Below are positions 9,679-18,592 of a DNA stretch of 64,000 bases, piece after piece. The stretch is from assembly GCA_946550725.1 (NCBI GenBank), contig CAMNQX010000002.1, positions 62,001 to 126,000 of the forward strand. Direction: 5' to 3'. Below the pieces are notes generated by a model that saw only the letters and a program-made list of their open reading frames with translations, ran no database searches and had not been told where the DNA came from. Each line of letters begins with the position of its first letter. Within the stretch, counting starts at the first letter, position 1. Origin of the DNA: an uncultured Clostridia bacterium (GTDB lineage: Bacteria; Bacillota; Clostridia; Oscillospirales; Oscillospiraceae). Both the position numbers and the translations under genes were made by a program.

Positions 9679-10251
9679 ATGGACATCATTCTCGCCAGCG
9701 GCTCTCCCCGCCGCAAAGAGCTTTTGACCCAGCTGGGCCTTTCCTTCCAGGTGCTGGTCTCCGACGCGGACGAGACCGTGGATAAATCCCCGCCCCCCGC
9801 CGACCAGGTGGCCCTGATCTCCCGCCGCAAGGCGGAGGCGGTGGCCTACAAGGCAGGCCCGGACGCGCTGGTCATCGCCGCGGACACCATCGTGGCCCTG
9901 GACGGCCAGGTCATGGGCAAGCCCCACAGCCGGGAGGAGGCGTTCCAAATGCTCTCCCTCATTCAGGGCAAGACCCACCAGGTCTACACCGGCCTCACCC
10001 TCCAAAGGGGCCAACAGACCCAGACCCACGTAGAATGTACCGCCGTCACCTTCCGCCCCATGAGCTGGGCCGAGATCAAAGCCTATGTCGCCTCCGGCGA
10101 GCCCATGGACAAGGCGGGAGCCTACGGCATCCAGGGCCTGGGCGGCGTGTTTGTAGAGGGCATCCAGGGGGACTATTTCAACGTGATGGGCCTGCCCATC
10201 TGCCAGCTGGGCATGGCCTTGAAGTCCTTCGGCGTGGAGGTGATGGGCTGA
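9679..10251 (+). CDS. maf: Maf family nucleoside triphosphate pyrophosphatase
   Basis: MDIILASGSPRRKELLTQLG, DADET, AADTIVALDGQVMGKP, DKAGAYGIQG, GDYFNVMGLPI. Confidence 0.95.
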   Translation: MDIILASGSPRRKELLTQLGLSFQVLVSDADETVDKSPPPADQVALISRRKAEAVAYKAGPDALVIAADTIVALDGQVMGKPHSREEAFQMLSLIQGKTHQVYTGLTLQRGQQTQTHVECTAVTFRPMSWAEIKAYVASGEPMDKAGAYGIQGLGGVFVEGIQGDYFNVMGLPICQLGMALKSFGVEVMG

Positions 10252-10252
10252 G

Positions 10253-11095
10253 ATGAAGAAGTTCTTTCAGAGCAGCGGAGGCCTGGTGGCCCTCATCGCC
10301 CTGCTGCTGGCGGCGCTGACGCTGGTGGTGTCCCTGTTCTTCACCGGCAGCGACCCCATCGCCAATCTGGTGGGGGTGATCGCCACTCCCTTCCGCAGCG
10401 CCGGAGCGAGCGTGGCCGACTGGTTCGAGCACTCGGTGGACCGCCGCTATCAGGCCGATCAGCTGGAGGACGAGGTGGAACGCCTGCGCCGGGAGCTGGC
10501 GGAGATGGAGGCCAACGCCCGGGAGGGCCAACAGGCCATCGAGGAGAACAAAAGCCTCCGGGAGCTGCTGGGCCTGCGGGAGAAGCGGCGGGACCTCACC
10601 GACTTTGAGTCCGCCTATATCACCGCCCACGCCCTGTCCAACTGGGAGTCGTCCTTCACCATCTCCAAGGGCACCCAGCACGGGGTGGAGGTCAACCAAT
10701 GCGTCATCGACGCCTACGGCAACCTGGTGGGTGTGATTTCCGATACCGGCCTCAACTGGGCCACCGTCACCACCCTGGTGGACACGGACCTGGACATGGG
10801 CGGCATGGTGGCCCGCACCGACGTCGCCGCCATTTTGGAGGGAGATTTCTCCCTCATGGAGCAGGGCCGTCTGAAGCTGTCCTATCTCCCCGAGGGCACC
10901 GAGCTGCTGGCGGGAGACGAGGTGGTCACCTCGGGCAAGGGCGGCGTCTACCCCTCCGGCATCGTGGTGGGCACGGTGGAGTCGGTACAGAACGACCCCT
11001 CCGGCATGACCAAATACGCCATCGTGGTCCCCAAGACTGACCTGGACGCCTTAAAGCAGGTGTTTGTCATCAAATCCTTTGATATCGTGGAGTGA
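10253..11095 (+). CDS. mreC: Rod shape-determining protein MreC
   Basis: N-terminal TM, coiled coil, VINKG-type beta domain (VGVISDTGLNWATVTTLVDTDL; GDEVVTSGKGGVYPSGIVVG). Confidence 0.93.
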   Translation: MKKFFQSSGGLVALIALLLAALTLVVSLFFTGSDPIANLVGVIATPFRSAGASVADWFEHSVDRRYQADQLEDEVERLRRELAEMEANAREGQQAIEENKSLRELLGLREKRRDLTDFESAYITAHALSNWESSFTISKGTQHGVEVNQCVIDAYGNLVGVISDTGLNWATVTTLVDTDLDMGGMVARTDVAAILEGDFSLMEQGRLKLSYLPEGTELLAGDEVVTSGKGGVYPSGIVVGTVESVQNDPSGMTKYAIVVPKTDLDALKQVFVIKSFDIVE

Positions 11096-11104
11096 GCATC
11101 CCTT

Positions 11105-11623
11105 ATGCGCCGATCTGACGTTGGAAAATGGCTGTTATACGCTCTGGGCGTGCTGGTGGTGTGGATGGCGGAAACGCTGTTCCTCAACCGCCTGCCCATC
11201 CTGGGCGTGATCCCCGTGCTGCTGCCTCTGGCGGCGGTGGCGGTGGGCCTTTGGGAGAGCGCCCTGCCCGGGGCGGTCTTCGGGCTTTGCCTGGGCATTT
11301 TTGCCGACGCGGTGTACCCCGGCCTCCCCGGGGGCATGACGCTGGGGCTTTGCGTCATCGGCTGGCTCACCGGGGCCATGAGCCAGTACCGGGTGCGCCA
11401 GAGCCTGCCCGGCTACCTCATCTGCGCCGTGGCCGCCATGACCGCGCTGGAGGTCTTTCGGGTCCTGTCCGCCGCCCTGTCCCACCTGGGCGCCCTTTCC
11501 GACATCCTCTCCCTCGGGGGACGGGAGCTGGCCTGCAGCCTGCTGTACGCCATCCCCGTCTATCTTCTCTTCAAGCTCCTCCACCACCTTGTCACCAAGC
11601 CGGTACGGGGGGTGAGACTGTGA
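11105..11623 (+). CDS. mreD: Rod shape-determining protein MreD
   Basis: Small polytopic membrane protein directly after mreC. Confidence 0.85.
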   Translation: MRRSDVGKWLLYALGVLVVWMAETLFLNRLPILGVIPVLLPLAAVAVGLWESALPGAVFGLCLGIFADAVYPGLPGGMTLGLCVIGWLTGAMSQYRVRQSLPGYLICAVAAMTALEVFRVLSAALSHLGALSDILSLGGRELACSLLYAIPVYLLFKLLHHLVTKPVRGVRL

Positions 11624-13650
11624 AGCGGCGCACCCTGTCCCTCCGCCTGGGGGTCCTGGTCATCCTGTTGGCGGTTTTGATGGCGGCCTTTTTCGGCATT
11701 TTGTGGGACCTGCAGCTCAACCGTCGGGACTACTACACCCAACGGCTCACAAAGCCCGTGGGCACCGTGGAGACCGTCCCCGCCGCCCGGGGCGAGCTGA
11801 CCGACCGCTACGGCCGCAGTCTGGTCACCAACCAGGTGGTGTATCAAGTCACCCTCAACACCAATCTCATGGGCGAGCAGCAGAACGACATTCTCCTGGA
11901 GCTGGTCCGCGTGGCCCAGGAACACGACGTGTCCTGGCCGGACACCCTCCCCCTGACCACGGAGGACCCCTGCTTCTTCAACATCGGCAGCGTGTCCGAG
12001 ACCAACCGCAAAAACTACGTCAAGCTTTCCAAGGAGTTGGGCTGGAAGGAGACCAAAGGCCCCGGCCTTCTGGCGGAGCTGCGGCAGTTCTACGGCGTGG
12101 ACGAGGCCGTCTCCGACGCCGACGCCCGGCTGGTGGTGGGCATCCGCTACGAGCTGTCCCTCCGGGCCAAGGAGCTGATCTGGTCGGGGTACGTCTTCGC
12201 CTCCGGCGTGGACATGGACTTCATCTCCGCCGTGCGGGAGCGTTCCCTGGCGGGGGTGGTCATCTCCCCGGTGACCACCCGGAAGTACTCCACCACCTAC
12301 GCCGCCCATATCCTGGGCCGCACCGGCCCCATGGACCGGAACGAGTGGAAGATCTATAAGGAACAGGGCTACGCCATGAACGAGACCGTGGGCAAGGACG
12401 GCGTGGAGCGGGCCTTCGAGTCCCTGCTCCGGGGGCAGGCGGGCAAGCAGCTGGTGGAGCGCAACGCCAAGGGCAAAATCGTCTCCCACTCCTGGACGGA
12501 GGAGCCTGCCCCCGGCGCCAACGTGGCCCTCACCATCGACCTCCCCCTTCAGCAGAAGGTGGAGGACACCCTGGCCGCCAAACTGCCCACCCTCACCGAC
12601 GAGGGCGCGGGCGGCGGCGCGGCGGTGATGATCGACGTGCACAACGGCGACGTGCTGGCCATGGCCTCCTACCCCACCTATGACCTGTCCACCATCTACC
12701 AGGACACGGAGCTTTACAAGGCCACGGCTACCGACCCTCTGGAGCCGTTCCTCAACCGGGCCACCGACGGCCGCTACGCCCCCGGCTCCACCTTCAAGCC
12801 CCTGGTGGCCACCGCCGCCCTGCAGGAGGGGATCATCACCCCCACCACCAAAATACAGGACACCGGCGTATACCGCTACTACTCCTCCCCCCAGCCCGCC
12901 TGCTGGCTGTGGCGGCAGTCCCGGGCCACCCACGGCTGGGTGAACGTTTCCAAGGCCATCGAGGTCTCCTGCAACGTGTTTTTCTACGAGGTGGGGCGGC
13001 TCACCGGCATCCGCACCATCGACGACTACGCCGCCAAATTCGGTCTGGGCCAGCCCACGGGCATTGAGCTGCCCGAAAAGGTGGGCACGGTGGCAGGTCC
13101 CGACTACACCGCCTCCATCGGCCAGATCTGGTACGAGGGCAACGTCATGTCCGCCGCCATTGGCCAGGAGAACAACCAGTTCACCCCCCTCCAGATGGCC
13201 AACTACACCGCCACCCTGGCCAACGGCGGCACCCACTATGCCGCCCATCTGCTGAAGAGCGTGAAGTCCAACGACTACTCCGAGACCTTGGAGACCTACC
13301 AGCCAAAGGTACTGGATCAGATCGACATCGACCCGGAAAATCTCGCCGCCATCCACAAGGGAATGATCGACCTGACCACCACCGGCTCCCTGCGGGGCTA
13401 CTTCCGCGATCTGGACTTCACCGTGGCCGCCAAGACCGGCTCGGTGCAGGTGGCGGGGCAGGACACCTCCAACGCCACCTTTATCTGCTTCGCTCCCGCC
13501 GACGACCCCCAGGTCGCCCTGGCCATCGTGGCCCAGAAGGGCGGCTCCGGCTCCGGGCTGGCCGGGCTGGCCGCGGACATTCTGGACTATTATTTCAACG
13601 CTCAAAACAGTTTTACCACCGCCACTGAGGAAAACACCCTCCTTCGGTGA
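11620..13650 (+). CDS. mrdA: Penicillin-binding protein 2 (PBP2/MrdA-type transpeptidase)
   Basis: GTG start at 11620 overlaps the mreD stop. Dimerisation domain plus transpeptidase motifs STFK (APGSTFKPLVATAAL), SCN (EVSCNVFFYEVG), KTG (AAKTGSVQVAG). The ORF track start at 11128 is a false N-extension. Confidence 0.93.
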   Translation: MKRRTLSLRLGVLVILLAVLMAAFFGILWDLQLNRRDYYTQRLTKPVGTVETVPAARGELTDRYGRSLVTNQVVYQVTLNTNLMGEQQNDILLELVRVAQEHDVSWPDTLPLTTEDPCFFNIGSVSETNRKNYVKLSKELGWKETKGPGLLAELRQFYGVDEAVSDADARLVVGIRYELSLRAKELIWSGYVFASGVDMDFISAVRERSLAGVVISPVTTRKYSTTYAAHILGRTGPMDRNEWKIYKEQGYAMNETVGKDGVERAFESLLRGQAGKQLVERNAKGKIVSHSWTEEPAPGANVALTIDLPLQQKVEDTLAAKLPTLTDEGAGGGAAVMIDVHNGDVLAMASYPTYDLSTIYQDTELYKATATDPLEPFLNRATDGRYAPGSTFKPLVATAALQEGIITPTTKIQDTGVYRYYSSPQPACWLWRQSRATHGWVNVSKAIEVSCNVFFYEVGRLTGIRTIDDYAAKFGLGQPTGIELPEKVGTVAGPDYTASIGQIWYEGNVMSAAIGQENNQFTPLQMANYTATLANGGTHYAAHLLKSVKSNDYSETLETYQPKVLDQIDIDPENLAAIHKGMIDLTTTGSLRGYFRDLDFTVAAKTGSVQVAGQDTSNATFICFAPADDPQVALAIVAQKGGSGSGLAGLAADILDYYFNAQNSFTTATEENTLLR

Positions 13651-13680
13651 CGCGGTCATCATAGTTTACGAGGTGAACCC

Positions 13681-15534
13681 ATGGAAGAGATGAGAGAAGC
13701 GTTCGACCCGAGTTTGTTCCACCCCTGGGACAGCAAATGCAAATCCCCCTTCGGCGCGGTGGCCGCCGGGGAGACCGTCACCCTGTCGGTCTACCCACCC
13801 CGCAGCCTGGGCTTTGTTCAGGCCAGCGTCACCTTCCGCTTCGAGCAGCAGGAGAACCGGGTGGAGACCTACCCCCTCATTTGGCAGGACACCGCCCTGG
13901 GCGTGGACACCTTTTCCGCCGTCATCCCCATCCCCGCGGACTACCAGGGCCTGATCTGGTACTCCTTCCGGCTGGATTTCTCCACGCCCCCCTACCTGAA
14001 GCTGTCCCAGGAGTATCAGCTCACCGTCTACGACGGCTCCGAAGCCGTCCCAGCCTGGTTCGGCGATGGGATGTGCTACCAGATCTTCCCTGACCGCTTC
14101 TGCCGTCTGGGCCTTCCCAAGGAGCTTGGCCCCGGCGACCGCTGGGTCCATGAGAACTGGGCCGACCACCCCGTGTGGCGGCCCGACGAAAACGGCGAGA
14201 TCACCAATCGGGACTTCTTCGGCGGCTCCCTGGCCGGCGTGGAGAGCAAGCTGGACTATTTGGCGGACCTGGGGGTGGAGACCATCTACTTCTGCCCCAT
14301 TTTTGAGGCCATGGAGAACCACCGCTACGGCACTGCCGACTATGAAAAGATCGACCCCATGCTGGGCAGCGGGGAGGACTTTGAGCGCCTGTGCAAAAAG
14401 GCCCACGCCCGCGGCATCCGCATCATTCTGGACGGGGTGTTCAACCACGCGGGATGGGCCAGCAAATACTTTAACGCCACCGGAATCTACGGCGAGGGCG
14501 GCGCTGCCCGGGACGAGAACTCCCCCTACCACGACTGGTTCCTGTGGGACCACTGGCCGGACAGCTACAAGTCCTGGTGGGGCTTCAAGACCCTCCCCGA
14601 CTTCAACAAGACCAATCCCGACTTTCTCAACTTCCTGTGCGGCGAGAACGGGGTCATCCGCTCCTGGCTGCGCCGGGGGGCGGACGGCTGGCGGCTGGAC
14701 GTGGCCGACGAGCTGCCCGACGAGATGGTCCACGCTCTCCATGAGGCCGCCCGGGCCGAAAAAAAGGACGGCCTTATCATCGGCGAGGTATGGGAGGACG
14801 GCTCCATTAAAATGGCCTACGATGTGCGCCGCAAGCATATCTGGGGCGGCCACTGCGACGGGTTGATGAACTACCCCCTGCGCAACGCCCTCATCTCCTT
14901 CCTGCTGGGCGGCACCGCCCGGCAGTTCATGCTGGACATGGAGACCCTGCGGGAGCACTATCCCCCCTTCGCCTTCCACAACGCCATGAACGCCCTGGGC
15001 ACCCACGACACCCTGCGCATCCTCACCTTCCTGGGCACAGGCTCCGACCACCGGGGGGACTGGAGCCGGGAGCAGCGGGCCGACTATGTGATGACGGAGG
15101 AGGAGCTGCAGAGGGGCCTGTGGCGGCTGAAGATGGGCTTCACCCTTCTGTTTGCCTTCCCCGGCGCGCCCACGGTGTACTACGGGGACGAAGCAGGGGT
15201 CACCGGCTTTGAGGACCCCTTCAACCGCAAGACCTTCCCCTGGGGCGACGAGAACAAGGACCTGCAGGCCTTTGTGGCCAAGCTGGGCCGCCTGCGCAAG
15301 ACCACCCCCGCCCTGCGCCGGGGGGATATCGCCTATTTGGCCGCGGACAAGAGCCTGCTGGCCTTTTCCCGCACCCTGGATGGGGAGACGGTCATCGCCG
15401 CCGCCAACCGGGGGGAAAAGTCCGCCATGCTGGACCTGCCCTTCCCTGCCGTGGACGCCCTCACCGGGGACCGCTTCCACGTCCGGGCCTCCATCCCGGC
15501 CCAGCGGGCGGTTTTGCTCCAAAAGGCCCCGTGA
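13681..15534 (+). CDS. GH13 alpha-amylase family glycosidase (neopullulanase/maltogenic-like)
   Basis: MCYQIFPDRF, DGVFNHAG, GWRLDVADE, IIGEVWED, LGTHDTLRIL, PTVYYGDEAG: GH13 conserved regions. Confidence 0.92.
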   Translation: MEEMREAFDPSLFHPWDSKCKSPFGAVAAGETVTLSVYPPRSLGFVQASVTFRFEQQENRVETYPLIWQDTALGVDTFSAVIPIPADYQGLIWYSFRLDFSTPPYLKLSQEYQLTVYDGSEAVPAWFGDGMCYQIFPDRFCRLGLPKELGPGDRWVHENWADHPVWRPDENGEITNRDFFGGSLAGVESKLDYLADLGVETIYFCPIFEAMENHRYGTADYEKIDPMLGSGEDFERLCKKAHARGIRIILDGVFNHAGWASKYFNATGIYGEGGAARDENSPYHDWFLWDHWPDSYKSWWGFKTLPDFNKTNPDFLNFLCGENGVIRSWLRRGADGWRLDVADELPDEMVHALHEAARAEKKDGLIIGEVWEDGSIKMAYDVRRKHIWGGHCDGLMNYPLRNALISFLLGGTARQFMLDMETLREHYPPFAFHNAMNALGTHDTLRILTFLGTGSDHRGDWSREQRADYVMTEEELQRGLWRLKMGFTLLFAFPGAPTVYYGDEAGVTGFEDPFNRKTFPWGDENKDLQAFVAKLGRLRKTTPALRRGDIAYLAADKSLLAFSRTLDGETVIAAANRGEKSAMLDLPFPAVDALTGDRFHVRASIPAQRAVLLQKAP

Positions 15535-16433
15535 GCCGCCGGTTGACCCACATTGTTACACCAGAAGAGGACGGTATCCGGGTGGATACCGTCCTTCGCC
15601 GTGCCCTAGGGCTGACCGGCTCGGTGATCCGGCGGGTCAAATGGCTCGACGACGGCATTTTGCTGGACGGGCAAAAGACCTTCCCCAACGTCCTGGTGGC
15701 CGCGGGACAGGTGCTGGACGTGGCGGTGGACGACCCCGAACGCAGGGCCAACATCCTCCCCGCCCCCGGCCCATTGGACATTGTCTTTGAGGACGACCAC
15801 CTTGTGGTGCTGAACAAGCAGGCAGGCGTGCTGGTCCACCCCGTGGTCCCGGAACAGACTGACACCCTGGGCAACTTCCTGCTTTGGCACTACCAGACCA
15901 CCGGACAGGCCGGAACGCTCTTTCACCCGGTCCACCGCCTGGATCGCGGCACCACCGGCCTGCTGGTGGCGGCCAAACACCCCAGCGCCCAGACCGCCCT
16001 GAAAAACCAGCTCCACACCGACGCCTTCCGCCGGGCGTACCTGGCCGTCACAGTGGGTACGCCCACGCCGTTGGAGGGGACCGTCGACGCTCCCATCGCC
16101 CACGCCCCTGACTCCCCCATCGCCCACCGCATTGACCCGGACGGCCTGCGGGCGGTCACCCATTACCGGACCCTCCGGGCCGGGCCGCTGTCCCTGGTGT
16201 CCCTGCGGCTGGACACCGGCCGCACCCACCAGATCCGGGTCCACATGGCCCATATCGGCTGTCCCCTCCTGGGGGATTTTCTCTACGGGACAGAGGATGA
16301 GCGCATTTCCCGCCCCGCCCTTCACTCCCATCAGCTCACCTTTTCCCATCCCGTCACCGGGGAAGTCCTCTCCTTTACGCAGGAATTGCCCCCGGACATG
16401 GCGAAACTGCTGAACGAAAAATTCCCACCTTGA
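15531..16433 (+). CDS. RluA-family pseudouridine synthase
   Basis: HRLDRGTTGLLVAAK catalytic motif, LDTGRTHQIRVHMAHIGCPLLGD. Confidence 0.93.
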   Translation: MSRRLTHIVTPEEDGIRVDTVLRRALGLTGSVIRRVKWLDDGILLDGQKTFPNVLVAAGQVLDVAVDDPERRANILPAPGPLDIVFEDDHLVVLNKQAGVLVHPVVPEQTDTLGNFLLWHYQTTGQAGTLFHPVHRLDRGTTGLLVAAKHPSAQTALKNQLHTDAFRRAYLAVTVGTPTPLEGTVDAPIAHAPDSPIAHRIDPDGLRAVTHYRTLRAGPLSLVSLRLDTGRTHQIRVHMAHIGCPLLGDFLYGTEDERISRPALHSHQLTFSHPVTGEVLSFTQELPPDMAKLLNEKFPP

Positions 16434-16458
16434 CAGCCCCGCAAAGTTATGCTAGAAT
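16430..16458 (+). promoter_or_regulatory. sigma70 promoter for tRNA-Ser genes (TTGACA-17-TAGAAT)
   Basis: Consensus -35 TTGACA 16430-16435, 17-nt spacer, TAGAAT 16453-16458, upstream of tRNA. Confidence 0.8.
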
Positions 16459-16484
16459 ACTTGCTGTATCTGGGCGGCCAACTT

Positions 16485-16571
16485 GGAGAGGTGTCCGAGT
16501 GGTTTAAGGAGCTGGTCTTGAAAACCAGTGACTCGAAAGAGCCGTGGGTTCGAATCCCACCCTCTCCGCCA
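16485..16571 (+). tRNA. tRNA-Ser(TGA)
   Basis: GGAGAGG...CCTCTCC acceptor stem, long variable arm, anticodon TGA, encoded GCCA. Confidence 0.95.
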
Positions 16572-16600
16572 AACAATTTTATGTGTTTCGCCATCGGCTT

Positions 16601-16692
16601 GCAGAAGTACCCAAGAGGCCGAAGGGGCTCCCCTGCTAAGGGAGTAGGCGGGTAATCCCCGCGCGAGAGTTCAAATCTCTCCTTCTGCGCCA
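16601..16692 (+). tRNA. tRNA-Ser(GCT), prophage attachment site
   Basis: GCAGAAG...CTTCTGC acceptor stem, class II variable arm, anticodon GCT, encoded GCCA; 3' end duplicated at 47885-47911. Confidence 0.95.
16666..16692 (+). repeat. attL core (27-bp direct repeat)
   Basis: AGAGTTCAAATCTCTCCTTCTGCGCCA, identical at 47885-47911. Confidence 0.93.
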
Positions 16693-16694
16693 AA

Positions 16695-16745
16695 AAGAAA
16701 CCCCTTGCAAACGCTAGAAATCCTAGTGATTGCAAGGGGTTTCTT
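16695..16745. terminator. Strong hairpin/terminator at prophage left end
   Basis: 16-bp perfect stem AAGAAACCCCTTGCAA ... TTGCAAGGGGTTTCTT. Confidence 0.8.
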
Positions 16746-16796
16746 CTTGTTTGACATGACGGTTACATACGCTTAAATGTGGTCAATTACGACTAT

Positions 16797-17597
16797 TTAT
16801 GTCGTAAAAATGTCGTAAAATCGCCCCCGTAGCTTGTCCACCATGGCGGCGGTCACCAGGTCCCGGTCGGTGAGGCGGAGCTTTCCCGTGCCGTCCCCGG
16901 TGATGATCCCCTCGGCCATCAGGCGTTCCACCACCGGCTGCGCCCATGCGGGCAGCTCGGCCAGGTTGGTGTATACCTTGTCCTCCAATCCACGGATGGC
17001 CTTGCAAAGGGCCTCGTCCAGCGGCTTTACCGCCTCGTTGACCTTCTCCTCCACAGCGGCGTCCACCAGGGCCTTGATCTCCTTCTCGCTCATTTCGTCC
17101 ATCTCCTTCACGCTCTCATAGTCCGGCCGCGCCACGGCCATGATGACGTTCCACCTGCGGTTGCGGCGCATTACCGCCCCGCCGTTGTCGTCGCTGGTCA
17201 CCGATGTGTTCCCCTCGATAGCCACGATCCCCGTACTCGTCCGTTTCTCCACAATGCCCACGTGGTCAGTGTAGGGGTCCTCGTCGAACTGGTAAAACAC
17301 CACGTCGCTGGGCCTGGCCTCCTTCGCGGGCACCAGCCGCCCCTTGGCCTTAAACCAGTTCATCAGAGTGGTGCAGCCCCCCGTTTTCCGCAGAAGGCCG
17401 AGACACCCCGCCATGTAAAACACCCAGCACACGAAGGCGCAGCACCAGGGGTACGAGGCCCCGGACACCTCCCGGCCATAGAACCACTTGTTGTACTTTA
17501 CCTTGTTGCTGCCGGGGGGATATTCCGTCACGCCGATCTCCCTCCGGGCAACGTCCAGCACCCGTTCAGCCGCCGTCATGGCCCCCGCCTCCTTCAT
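16797..17597 (-). CDS. Phage endolysin (CHAP-type amidase/peptidase)
   Basis: WCCAFVCWVFYMAGC, DHVGIVEKRTSTGIVAIEGNTS: CHAP-type Cys/His motifs; precedes left att. Confidence 0.85.
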   Translation of the reverse strand: MKEAGAMTAAERVLDVARREIGVTEYPPGSNKVKYNKWFYGREVSGASYPWCCAFVCWVFYMAGCLGLLRKTGGCTTLMNWFKAKGRLVPAKEARPSDVVFYQFDEDPYTDHVGIVEKRTSTGIVAIEGNTSVTSDDNGGAVMRRNRRWNVIMAVARPDYESVKEMDEMSEKEIKALVDAAVEEKVNEAVKPLDEALCKAIRGLEDKVYTNLAELPAWAQPVVERLMAEGIITGDGTGKLRLTDRDLVTAAMVDKLRGRFYDIFTT

Positions 17598-18012
17598 CTC
17601 CCTTGTCCCGCAAGGCCTCCAAGGCGTTTTTCAGGAACTTGGGGAAAGGCACGCCCATGAGCCCGATGTTTTCCAGCAGAGACAGTCCCTCGTTGCCGAT
17701 GAAGAAAATACATACCGCCGTGCGGACGTATTGAATGCCCATAGCGGTGTCCAGCATGTTCGCCACCCACACCAGCACGAGCACTACCATCTTGCGGCAC
17801 AGGCCCTTAAAACTGGCCTTGGAATCCAGCGCCCCGGTGTCTGACTTGTTGCTTTTCTTCCACACGGCGGCCACCAGCCACCCGGTGAGGCAGTCCGCGG
17901 CCATCAGGCCGATCAGCACCTGCAGCGACACGTCCCATCCCCCCAGCGCGTTAGTTACGATGCTGGCGACGGTCGCCACCGCCGCCAGGATCATGTTTTT
18001 CATGTGGTCCAT
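17566..18012 (-). CDS. Phage holin (toxin secretion/phage lysis holin family)
   Basis: Multi-TM, GWDVSLQVLIGLMAADCLTGWLVA...SKASFKGLCRKMVVLVLVWVANMLDT; next to endolysin. Confidence 0.85.
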   Translation of the reverse strand: MDHMKNMILAAVATVASIVTNALGGWDVSLQVLIGLMAADCLTGWLVAAVWKKSNKSDTGALDSKASFKGLCRKMVVLVLVWVANMLDTAMGIQYVRTAVCIFFIGNEGLSLLENIGLMGVPFPKFLKNALEALRDKGDEGGGGHDGG

Positions 18013-18075
18013 TATGTACTCTCTCCTTCCTCCGCCTCCATGGCCGCCACCTCTCGTGGCATTTTCGGCCCTGCT

Positions 18076-18207
18076 TTACTTCTCCTTGCTCTTGATGATC
18101 TCATCGGCCTGCTCGGCGGTGATAACGCCCTTCTTCACGGCCACGTTCACCATAGCGGCGGACCAGAGGCCGCGCTGATAGTTCTTCTTGATGGTCTCGT
18201 AATTCAT
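18076..18207 (-). CDS. XkdX-family small phage protein (43 aa)
   Basis: Untracked short ORF: MNYETIKKNYQRGLWSAAMVNVAVKKGVITAEQADEIIKSKEK, between tail genes and holin. Confidence 0.75.
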   Translation of the reverse strand: MNYETIKKNYQRGLWSAAMVNVAVKKGVITAEQADEIIKSKEK

Positions 18208-18208
18208 G

Positions 18209-18568
18209 TCAGATCACCTCCTCGTCGGGGAGACTGTTCAGCGCAAGGAACTCCAGGGCGGACGCCGTACGCTCCTCCACGGTGGGCTCGTTGGCGCCGG
18301 GAGGGTTGTCCTCGAAGTCCTCGATGGCGGCCAGAACCTCCTCGTCGGTCATGTCCTCGGTGATTGCCGCGCCGTTCTGCTTGTAGATCGCCTTGGTCTG
18401 CTCGAACTCCATCGCCGTGCCGCCGTTGATGATCCCCGTGGTGACGATCATCTTGGCGCCGGGGATCTTCACCCAGGGATACATGTTCTCCCACTCCTCC
18501 GCGGTGAAGTGCTCCCCGGAAGGGGTGTATACATCGCTCTGTTTGTCCCAAATCTGATAACGTGCCAT
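18209..18568 (-). CDS. Phage tail-region hypothetical protein
   Basis: MARYQIWDKQSDVYTPSGEHFTAEEWENMYPWVKIPGAKMIV...; conserved gene order with XkdX/holin. Confidence 0.6.
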   Translation of the reverse strand: MARYQIWDKQSDVYTPSGEHFTAEEWENMYPWVKIPGAKMIVTTGIINGGTAMEFEQTKAIYKQNGAAITEDMTDEEVLAAIEDFEDNPPGANEPTVEERTASALEFLALNSLPDEEVI

Positions 18569-18592
18569 TTTACATTGCTCCTTTCAAAATGA

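Noticed and set aside
11128-11619. N-terminal extension of PBP2 in the ORF track (start 11128)
   Set aside because: It lies out of frame inside mreD and gives a non-protein-like sequence; PBP2 starts at GTG 11620 overlapping the mreD stop.
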